A stretch of 33,768 bases of DNA from the NCBI GenBank assembly GCA_002284615.2, contig MU069813.1:265796-299563 (forward strand), given 5' to 3'. This stretch comes from Dunaliella salina. Taxonomy: Eukaryota; Chlorophyta; Chlorophyceae; Chlamydomonadales; Dunaliellaceae. The notes beneath the pieces were generated by a model. It did no database searches and had not been told where the DNA came from. It was given only the letters and a program-made list of their open reading frames with translations. Numbering within the stretch: the first letter of the stretch is position 1; every line of letters starts with the position of its first letter. This document shows, in pieces, positions 10,241 through 21,300 of the stretch. A program made the position numbers and the translations under genes.

Positions 10241-11040
10241 GGCACAAGGCCTCTCAGAAGCTTCTGCCCAGCTTCATCACACCAGCATCCTTGCTGGTCC
10301 CAGTCTACAAGCGCCTGTTGCGAGCAAAACAAGCATGTTGGGGCGCTCAGCAATAAATTATGTAGGTTTCTAGACAGATCATCTCGAGCAGATTTGTGCA
10401 TTTGAACTTACAATAGCATTGCAGATCACACATGCACAGGTATGTGCACCCTGCTGCCTTCTTGAGGTCAAAAGGCAAATCCGCAGCAATTAGAATCGTT
10501 GAAACTGACTATCCATAATAATCTGCCTTCCGAAAAGGATCCACTTACCTGGCAGCATGCCTTGCCGGGTCTTCTCTGTGGACAGCAAATACAAACAAAA
10601 TAAGGAATGAGTCACTTTGCAAGTTATCGGGGTCTTTATTGTTTTCACATGTGATGTATCATGCAGCAAATTGAGAACATGATGCATGCAATAAACCAAC
10701 CTTGGCACTGTACACTGGCCACACAAGAGCCTTACCCTCATCTGACGACTTGATTTTGAAAGAAGCTTCCTCGTGTATATTGCCTCTTAAGGGATTATTT
10801 TATTTTCTTGCAGACAGAGAGTTAAAATTGTTTATGCAGTCCCCAAACGTTTTCCTTTTCCAAAGCCTTATGCTCTTGTTTTTGAACAATACACTTTTGC
10901 AAAAGTTGCTGCCAGCCACAGTTGAGGCTACTGCCAGCCTCGCAGTCCTCCGCTCTTTTTTTCCTAGTGTTCTTACGTCTACCTTTGCCTTGTACTCCTG
11001 TAGCTGCCTTCCCATCCTTTATCTCAGGCTTTACCCCACT
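10241..11040. other. Region 3' of the large minus-strand gene
   Basis: It probably holds the 3' untranslated end of the large minus-strand gene, whose boundary is not visible. Splice-like signals on the minus strand (10549-10575, and an acceptor/donor pair flanking 21 bases near 10967-10990) leave open that the gene continues. No other feature was recognised. Confidence 0.35.
10549..10575 (-). other. Possible 27-bp micro-exon
   Basis: On the minus strand a CCACAG acceptor and a GTAAGT donor (the strongest donor match in the area) flank exactly 27 bases. Read in phase 0 it would encode nine residues ending CCQ. It lies beyond the proposed stop of the large gene, so it could belong to an alternative 3' end or be chance. 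Confidence 0.25.
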
Positions 11041-11139
11041 TCAAGCAGAGGCCCGAACAGGACATAGCCATATCTTTGGGCACATGTAGTCAAATTCCAA
11101 AAACAGCCTTGCAAGGGCTTTTGCATCCTGCAGGCACTT
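11041..11139 (-). CDS. Large gene exon 15, probable last exon
   Basis: An ACCCTGCAG acceptor precedes KCLQDAKALARLFLEFDY, then MCPKIWLCPVRASA and TGA. Phase 0 fits exon 14. The first half looks strongly coding and the second half less so. Another frame ends plausibly (GYVLFGPLLEVG) before a GTAAAG, so the gene may continue beyond this point. Confidence 0.5.
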   Translation of the reverse strand, partial: KCLQDAKALARLFLEFDYMCPKIWLCPVRASA

Positions 11140-14100
11140 CTGCAGGGTAACTGATGGTCTGATAAGCCTTTACCAAAAATTTTCTCCCTGCTGCTGCAAA
11201 ACAAAGACTTTGCCTGCTGGGCCACATCCTGCTGAACCCTCCTTAGCTCTTTGCTTCATTCCTTTTAATCCATTGCCTTTTCATTAAATGGAGTTAGGCG
11301 TGAGGGCAAGCAAGACTCTTGCAAGCTAGCTTGCTTACTCAAGGCACCAGTTCTGTGCTTTGTGCTGCCTTCTATGGGCATGTGTTGTCTTCTGTGCGGA
11401 TTCTTATGGACCTGTGTTCTGTGCGGCCTCTATCTGCTGTACAACATCTTATGGGCCGCATAGAACAACACAGACTAGTGTTCTGTGTTTTTTGTTTTGT
11501 ATCCAGTGTGGCCTCTGTGTTCTCCTGCGTCCTGTGCGGCCTGTTATGGACTTATAATGTCTTCTCTCTTGATGCCTTCTCTATCATTCTCTTACCTGCA
11601 TACCATTCTCTTACCTGCAGTGCGTTGATGGTGTGTAGAAGGGGAATCCCTACTTCCCCGCCTTCTGTGCTGTTGCTTGCTTGAAGGACGGGAGATGACA
11701 GGTCAAGGGCGCAGGACAGTGTTGCAGCAATCATGGAGTACTTGCAGGGGGTATCAGCAAACAGCTGCAAGCATGTTGTGGTAAAAATCCCAGAGCTGGA
11801 CAACTCCCACACAAAAAGGGGTGTTTTTAATATGATCATTGCATAGGTGGGGACCATTCTTGGACGGTCCAACTTAGTCTTAAAATGTAGCCTGTTTTAC
11901 AAGCTGTCTAAAGCACTAGGGAAAAATTGTCCAAGATTTGGCCCCATATGCCTAACTAGCCGCGGCGTGAACCCTAGTTTTCACCACCAAATCTCCATAC
12001 CTGACCACCCAATGCACCAAATTGGGTGATTTCTGATGATTTAAAATCCTAGTACCCTAAGAATATCATTGAAAAGAAAATGGGGTAAAAAGATCCAGTG
12101 GTTGGTCAGATACAGAATTCCAGCCATTCAAGAGAAATTGCAGCACAGGGAGTGCCAAACAGGTCAGTTTTTGACTTTATCTTCCCCTATTTATGAATAT
12201 GCAGGATGTTGGCATCGCATAAGAAGATTATAAACGTAGTATTTTGGGAGTGAAAAAGGGTACCAGGGTGGAGCTGTGGGCCATTTTAGGGTGATCTGAG
12301 GCCAGGAGAGTGATCTGGGAACCTCCAATCTTCATGATTTTTTGGTGGACACGACATGGAATAAAAATGGTTGGCATGGTTAGATTTGAGAAAGAAAGTC
12401 AGGAAAGATCATGTTCAGCGATATGGGGGAGTTGTCCAACTCTGTTAAAATCCTTAGTGAAGCCGGTCATAGCGTAAAAAAGTAATCATTAAAATAGAGG
12501 TGGCGACATTTAAACGGAGGTGGCAACATTAAAACAGAGGTAGGTATGTGCCCCTTCCCAGGTATTTGAGGGTCCTGCTTTTACTGCATGGGTGTCTGAA
12601 GCAGAGCCGTCCAAACAGCAGATTGCAAAACAGATTTTCTTAATAAAACCGGGTCATGGTGCAAAGAAAAACAAATGAATCATCGCTCAAGTTGGATGCG
12701 CCATGTTTTGAAAGTCACAAAATGGATCACACTTGTGCACTGCATGACCTACTGCATTGCAGGGTGCAGGGTTGCTTGGAAACGTTGAAACAGAGGTATA
12801 TATTTGTGCGTCCAAGGGTATTTGAGTGTTCTGCCTTTACAGCATGTGTGAAAAGATGACGTCAGACACACACATAAAAGAGACAATTTTAAAGGAGAAT
12901 AGAAGGGACTGCGGCAATGGAAAAACCTGCAGGAATGTTACCCAATGCAGATTTGTACAATCCTGTGTATTGTCTCATGTAGCACGCCCAAGATCTCAGG
13001 TGTGAAGTTCATACCCAAGGATTACTACTCAAAGTGTAATTATCTATATCTCTAAGACAAGTGGTTGGTGCTTGTGGTCTGGGGCCGAAGTTGAAGGACA
13101 GGAGCTCCAGTCTTTCAGCTGTTATCTTGAACTCTTTCTTGTTGCTGGACGAGTTTTCTCTGCCTTTCTCTTATATTTGCAAGGTTGGTAATACATTCTT
13201 TTGACCAACGTGACTCCTTTTCTTTCAATGTTGTGGGGAGTCTTCACTGCCTGCATGGTTTCTCTTCTCCTTTCTTTATGGATTAATTCGAAATCTTGCA
13301 GTGAGTAGTTTAAGTACTTGTACTTTTCAACAGCCCCTCAGGATTATAGATCCTGAAAGAAGGCAGGCTGGGGGAGGGGGGGGCAAGCCAAACTAGCCGT
13401 GGTATGGACGGTCATTGACTTTTCCTCTCTGTAACTCAAATACAGAGCATAGGAGGTGCCTGGTAATGGCAAGATGTTAATATGGCACGGAGAGGAACTC
13501 AGCTTTTACCCCTTTTGGGTGATCTGAGGCCAGGACAGTGATCTGAAGTGTCCCAACTTCACGATTTTTAGTGAATGTGACACGTGCTGGCTATGGCTGG
13601 CATGGATATGAAATGATAAGCCCAGAAGAGCATGCTTGGCATCGCAGACCAGTTGACTCATTCCATTCCATGGAAGTACTACCAACCTTTCTGATGAGTC
13701 CTCTGACTTTCCATTAGGGGTTCTTCCCTCAATGCATGCGGCCTCTGGCTTGCATAGACATTTCTTTTCTTTTCTTTTCTATACTACCATCACAATGAGG
13801 CCTATCCACACCTCTGCAGGATAGCGCTGCTGGTAGTCTGTGGGAAAAGCCACAGAGGAAGGCACAGCAGCAACCTCACGGAAACGAATCATGCGTTCCA
13901 TGTCTGGCCCAACACCTGGTATATGAATACAAGTGACAGTGAAGACTTTAAATTGCAGCACATGCTGGATACTCCAGTCAAGCGATAGTAAGGCGAACAA
14001 GAGCGCAGCCAACCCTCTCAGACTTCCAGAGGAAAAGTGCTGAAGGCAACATGCATCGGATTGATGTTGGAAGTTTCAATGTCTTAGTTTTTCTTTTCTT

Positions 14101-15305
14101 CTCTTCCCTTGCATTTGGACACAAGCGGGCTACCTGTTGCTTCATGATGGCTGTGCATTCCAAGGCCTTGTGCTTCAAGCAAAAGTATTGTGCTTCAAGC
14201 GAAGGCCCACTGTTCTGAAAGGCAGAGCCCCACAATACAATGCAAGCTGAAGAACAAGCGCAGGCACGCTCTGTATAATGAAAGAGCCCCCATTCTCATT
14301 TGATTTTTACCAGTTTGAGGGTTTACGTATGCCCTGAGCATCATGAAGGCAGCCCTGGCCCTGCGAAGGGAGTTTGTGCATCAAGAACAGAATGTCTGTT
14401 TCCCAAGTCTTGGGAAAGAAAAGATATTATCGAACAGTGCAGGCAGTCACTTTTCACGGTGGAAAGAAATAATGCAATGCCTTGTGCAGTAAGGAAAGGC
14501 TCTCTAACAAGCGAGCTGGCTGGGACATAATTAAAGGGCCCTCAAAGCTACGCTGGACACAGCTTGCCAAGGCACAGCACATCCCCTACATCAAGAGAGG
14601 CCTAGAGGGTTGAAAACAGATTAAAAAGGCGGGGACAACAATAGGTCAAGCCCTGCCTTGGGACCTGAGTCCCTGATCGGATGTATTGGCTGGTGACAAG
14701 GATTTAGTCAAAAGAAAGGAAAGGAACACAACTTTGGTCATGAATTCCCCACATGGATCAAGGAGCAGAGGTCGCAAAGATTTAAAAACAACCCCACTAC
14801 ACCATTTGGCTGCAACAGGTCAACTGCATAGGACCTGTCTTTTTCTTTTTTAAAAAGGGGAAACTTTTTTCCCTTTATATATTCTGGGGCTTGTGGTGCA
14901 CTCACGCTGGCAGTGACCTTGCTCCTTCGTATGGAATCTCCTTGCAGTATGGAATACCAGAGCAGTCCCTAGAAAAGGCTACCTGCACTTACATGGTTCA
15001 ACAGCACAGGACTTTGACAAGCCAAAACATTGATTTGGTATGGCAATTAAATATTGGCTTCAAGCAACACAGAATTGACTGGCTTGCAAGAAAAGGTGCC
15101 CTTCTTGATACGCAAGTAAGCCAGCCAGTCCACTCACCAGGAAAAAGAACTTGCTAAGATCCTCATATGGTCCTCCAGACATCAAGGAATCAGCACTGCC
15201 GCGCATCTGTGAAGAGCCATCAACACACAATTAAGCATCACTTTCCAAAAATTTTCATTTTTTAGACACATCCATTTTGAGCCACGCATGGAAACACATA
15301 AAAAG

Positions 15306-15383
<78 letters not shown>

Positions 15384-18300
15384 NNNNNNNNNNNNNNNNN
15401 NNNNNNNNNNNNNNNNNNNNNNNNNNNNNNNNNNNNNNNNNNNNNNNNNNNNNNNNNNNNNNNNNNNNNNNNNNNNNNNNNNNNNNNNNNNNNNNNNNNN
15501 NNNNNNNNNNNNNNNNNNNNNNNNNNNNNNNNNNNNNNNNNNNNNNNNNNNNNNNNNNNNNNNNNNNNNNNNNNNNNNNNNNNNNNNNNNNNNNNNNNNN
15601 NNNNNNNNNNNNNNNNNNNNNNNNNNNNNNNNNNNNNNNNNNNNNNNNNNNNNNNNNNNNNNNNNNNNNNNNNNNNNNNNNNNNNNNNNNNNNNNNNNNN
15701 NNNNNNNNNNNNNNNNNNNNNNNNNNNNNNNNNNNNNNNNNNNNNNNNNNNNNNNNNNNNNNNNNNNNNNNNNNNNNNNNNNNNNNNNNNNNNNNNNNNN
15801 NNNNNNNNNNNNNNNNNNNNNNNNNNNNNNNNNNNNNNNNNNNNNNNNNNNNNNNNNNNNNNNNNNNNNNNNNNNNNNNNNNNNNNNNNNNNNNNNNNNN
15901 NNNNNNNNNNNNNNNNNNNNNNNNNNNNNNNNNNNNNNNNNNNNNNNNNNNNNNNNNNNNNNNNNNNNNNNNNNNNNNNNNNNNNNNNNNNNNNNNNNNN
16001 NNNNNNNNNNNNNNNNNNNNNNNNNNNNNNNNNNNNNNNNNNNNNNNNNNNNNNNNNNNNNNNNNNNNNNNNNNNNNNNNNNNNNNNNNNNNNNNNNNNN
16101 NNNNNNNNNNNNNNNNNNNNNNNNNNNNNNNNNNNNNNNNNNNNNNNNNNNNNNNNNNNNNNNNNNNNNNNNNNNNNNNNNNNNNNNNNNNNNNNNNNNN
16201 NNNNNNNNNNNNNNNNNNNNNNNNNNNNNNNNNNNNNNNNNNAAACTTTTTCTCCCCTCTCATAGATAGACTGATACCAAGCAATTATCACAATGAATGA
16301 CCAACGTTATCACTGCTTCAGCCTGCAATGTGTACAAGAACCTGACCAACATACAAGAAGTTGAGGCAGCGTTTTTACAGCACACTCCACACTCAGTACA
16401 CAAGGTGAACACAGAAATAGGAATGCTGCAACCCTGCACTGAAGATGCGTACCTCAAGATCAGTCCACGACTGAAGACCAAGGCCTGCAAAAGCAGGCAT
16501 GGAAGTTTTAACTGTGAAAATTTTTCCAGAGGTGGGCGACGGTCCCAAATTCCTAAACATTTCCTTTCCCGCCTATGTTTCCCAAATCTGACCAGGCCAA
16601 CCATTACAACATGAATAAAAAACACTTCCACCAAAAAGTGATGAAAATTGGTTGACCCCAGATTACTCTCCTGGCCTCAGATCACCCTAAATTTGCCCAC
16701 AGCTCCACCCTGGGACCATTTGTCACCCCCAAAATATTTATTAATAACCTTTATAAAATATGCTAACATCCTGCATATTCAAAAGTGGGAATGGAGGAGG
16801 ACAAAAATTGACCTTTTTGGCACCCCAAGTGCTGGATTTCTCTAAGGGAAATGGCTGAAATTCAGTTTCTGACCAACCACTGGGTCTTTCACTCCTTTTT
16901 TTTTGCAATGACATTTTTTTGGTTTAAGGACACCAAATCATCAAAAATCACCCGATTTGGTACAGTGGCTGGTCAGACGTGAGCAGTTGAGTGTCAAAAA
17001 GTAGGGTTCACGCCGCGGCCAAACAGGCAGGTTGCCCCCAACTGGCAAGTTTCAAGCTTAGGTGTGTGAACTGGTCAAAGCATGAGGCATGAGCTATGTT
17101 TTGAACCTAAATGCCCCTTTTTGAGGCCTTCGTTGCCCACCTCTGAAAATTTTCATTCAAACAATAACTCAACTGTGAAAATTCTTCAAAACGATAACTC
17201 AAGCATGGAAATTTTAATTGTGGAAATTCAGAACAATAACTTGATCACTTGATTGCTCCGTCTCGACAAAAATCTGCTGCAGCGAGTGTGCTGCACATGG
17301 TTGTCGGTCTCACATGAGGATGTAACCTGTAATTTGGTGGGACTCTTCCATGGACTCGCTCTACAAGAAGCCTAGGGCAGCGCTCAAGACACTTATGTGT
17401 ATGTGGAGCCAATCACGTACTGTGTATGCATTGGACAGAAAAGTATCCGTTGTTCCCCATGAAATCCAATGCATCATGAATTCCTGTCGCACCTCCCATT
17501 GAACTCTGCCAGCTTGCTGAGTAGAGGAAATCAATTTACTTCTTTCATTCATTTTTTTTCTTTTTTTGTACCTTCATCTCTTCCTATACTCTTTTCTTTT
17601 TCCTGGCACAGACCTTGTACCAAAATCGGTAGAAGCAACACAATCTTGCTGCAAGTGCAAAAAGAAGCATGAGTCTCAGAATGTTCCCTGGTGGAACGGA
17701 TTGATAAACTGACAGCCCCCAACCAAGTACTCACGCTGGATTGGGTCACTAGGGGCGATGTTTGCGTAGGCTGAGAGTCCTGTTGCCGCATGGTTGGCAC
17801 CAACCAGGTAGAGAACCTTCGAGGACCGCATGAAAGTGACCATAGGCAAAGAGCCTACATACTGCGCATCTCTGTTGTCCCTGCATCCAGTAGAGCAGTT
17901 CAAAAGATGCGCGGCTTGAAATAATCCAATCAGTGGAGACGGCAGCCTCTTTCTCCTCACATGTACTGCCAATAACAGCATATGCCATGCTTTCTCCCCT
18001 ATGTACTCTCCAGCAAAGTGTCTTGAAGCATTTAAACATTGAAGAAGCAGGTGATTCCAGAGTGGTCCTATATGCTCATTCCTAATTTTTTGTTGTTGTT
18101 TCAACTTTTGGACCATGACCACGCAAATAAGAAACAAGTTGGGTGTGAATTTCCGGATCACAAAAAAAGGGCAGGGCTGGTGCTGCTCCTGCTATGGATA
18201 CCAATTCATTTGAATTCGTAAGGCTTGCTCCTGAAACAGACCCAATCATCAGGTATGTTTGAAATGAACCATGCAGGGGAGCCTGCGCCCCTTACCATCC

Positions 18301-21300
18301 CTCATTTCTCCCTTCTTCTATACCTGCATTAAAACCTTCAATTACTGCTAACAGATCCATGCATTAAGATCTTATATTTTTTCACTTGCAAGTTCCTGTG
18401 GGCAAGGATGTGGGCATGCACATGCCATTTGCAAATTTGGTGTGGTCGAGCGCACAGGCAAAGGAGTTACCAATTTTACAACTGTAAAGAATCTGTACTA
18501 CAGTATAAGGATAGTATCCTTTCACTGAGAGTCTTACAAACCCTTCCAGAGCTTGTGCTTCCCTTGCCATTGCACTTGAATTCGTGAAGTTTGCTCCTTA
18601 CCAGCAGAAAATTGGAATGCACCCCTGTACTTGCATCAGATCTTCAACTACTGCTCACAATCCAGGCATTGGAACATACTGCTAAGGCGCAATTTCATGT
18701 GGGCAGCAGAGTATGCATGCAGGGTGTTATGGTGCCGAGAACACAAGTAAAGGAGGGTCTTTACTGACATACCTCCACCCTTTGCTTTGACCCTTCCAGC
18801 ACGTCTCAGTTGCAACGACACGGAGTTGCTATGACGTCCATGCAGAAATTCTTTCTCTCAGATCATTGCTTCTTTCTTTCTTTCTCTCAGCTCACTGTTT
18901 CTGCTGCTCCACGACAATGCTCCTCAACCATGGCAACGATTATGTGTTAGCAATATCACAAACTTGAAGTTTTAAAATCGAAACAAAGCATGGATGGAAT
19001 GCTTGAATTCAGTGGAACCACGGCTGGGCAAGCAGGCGTGTCCGAGCAACCGAGGGCAGCTCTGGAACCAGCACGAAATATGCTACCACATGGTGGTATC
19101 CTCACGACTTGGGGAATTGCAGATGGCTCAAAGCTTTATCTTTTTCCCATGTAGACCGCACCAAAAAGGGGCTCCGCCTCAAAAATGTTCAGGGACACCT
19201 GAATGCAAGTCTTACCCGTTGCAAAATTCTATTCGGCGTCTGTAGCATTGGAGACCCCAATCTACTTTGGCTGCTCCAAGGGCATGGTCCGATCCAAGCC
19301 CCCAATAAATTGCGGCAGGGCCACGAGCCCGAGGCCACACACCAGCCGAGCCGCTTGGGTGGTCCTCACTGCCTTGCAACCTGCAGTTTGTTGCAAAAAA
19401 ATGCTAATTGATCCTCAGACTGCAACCAAATGGCTGGAAGCCCTTCCAAGGAAGCATTACTCTTTTTTCCCTCCTCCTTTTGTTTTGAAAGCCTTCAGCA
19501 CTTCACAAACATGACACATCCACAAAACTTCATATTAGGTAGCTTGTGCAAAAGGACACCTATCTGCCAGCAATGTATGTCGAACTGACCCAAGTGTGAC
19601 AATTGCCTGCTGCAGAAAGTTCAATCAGTTCAATCACACCACTCACTCCTTCTGCAGAGTTTCCATCAACCAATCCATTGCGGGCTGCAACCAGCGTTCA
19701 TCTTGGGCCTCTGGCTTTTCCAGGACGTCTGCATTGCTTTCTAGGCCACTGTCAGGGACTTTTTCAGCAGTGGCGGAGCTCTTGGGGTCAGATACACCAG
19801 GGAACCGCGATATGATCTCTGGGAGGGGAAAGGTATCCTTCTCAGAGTCATCCTTCCACTCAGTTAAGAGGTTGGGACACCTGCTTGAAGGTGCTTTGCT
19901 GGAGGGTGTGAGCCGCCATGCGTGCAAAGGATGGCCTGGGTGAGACGGAGGAGGAAAAGACATAAGGGTGTGGCTTGTCATTTCAGGTAAGTTGAGGGCT
20001 ACAATTTGTTTTTTCCTCATTAAAGAACACACTATTTTCTGATGGATCTTGCTCTTAGTGTCAGCGCCACCTTCAAGGATTTTCCATAACGCTCCCTGGC
20101 TGCTGCCCAGAGTAAATTTCTACTTTTCCATTTCTTATTTTCGAGGAGAGGCATATGTTGACAAGAATAAGTGCTGTTGCTGATCTTGCATGACGATGTG
20201 GTCAACAACACAATCCCCGTTTCAATCATTGAGACCACCAGCTTTGCTCAAAACGCAAGATCCAGGCCTTTGCTCAGACAAAACAATCCATCACCATGCA
20301 AATCAGGGATAGAACGTCTCTTTTGCATGCTCTTCCTTATGTGGTAAATTGGAGCATTTCTTGTGGAATTGCATAAGCACTAAAACTTCCCCAACCACAC
20401 TTGGGACTCGAGCAACCTGAACATGACATGTGCTGCTTCTTAGGCAATGGCTATACAAGGGCATTGATTGCACACAATGGCAATACAAGGGCATTGATGA
20501 ATACAAATCATGCATTGTACCTTGAGCAAAGCGCGCAAATTGATCCAGCTGACCGCTGGGGACAATGGACCGAGCAACTGCGGGTAGAAGGAAAAAATGT
20601 GAAAATAAGACATTTAAGCAAGAGTTTTCCCCTTTATTGTCAGCTGTAATCTTCCTATAGCTTAACAATTGTGAAAGTTCCTTAATATCCTGTACTATCA
20701 AGAAAATTCAATCATTACAGCCCCGATCGATAAACCTTGTGACTTGCATCTGCCGGGGAACCTCCAATTGCAATGGATGCTATGCTCACCAGCAAAGGTG
20801 AAGACTCAATAGAAGCTCAAACTCAGATATGGGGGATTTTTGAAATCATTGTAGCTTGCCTTCTAGTCAGGGAATCTTTCAAACAAGACATGCTTAATTT
20901 GCAGTCCTTGTAGTCTCTCCTTGCTCCCATTTTTGTCTGAGTGTGAAGGGTTTGTTTTATAAATCCTAATATCAAGACCAATAAAAAATGGCGTTTCAAA
21001 CATAACTCACTCAGCATGAAGTAAGGCGATGTGGTGTTGAGTCCGATGCCTTGGACAAAGGGTCTTGGTATAGGCAACAAGTTGATGGGGTCCAGGTACG
21101 AACCTGAGTGCAAAACAGTTTGCCATTTACAAAGCGCTGGCTATGGCACATCACTGATGAGCCAAAAATTGTCACTCAATCAGAGGCAGTCTCTGGGTGG
21201 ACAGGCAGGTTTCCAGGCTTTGGTGAGGCCCCTGCTAGCTTGCTAGTTAGGGGACTTTCCCTTGATGCATGCAGCCTCTGGCCTGCATAGGCTTGTCTCA

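Noticed and set aside
10702..11067. 121-residue plus-strand frame
   Set aside because: Leu/Phe-rich text antisense to pyrimidine-rich DNA, with no start context, domain or splice support; it overlaps the end of the large gene.
15182..16291. Open frames of 325-369 residues on both strands
   Set aside because: They cross the 859-N gap and consist of X plus CA/TG-encoded Thr-His or Val-Cys runs.
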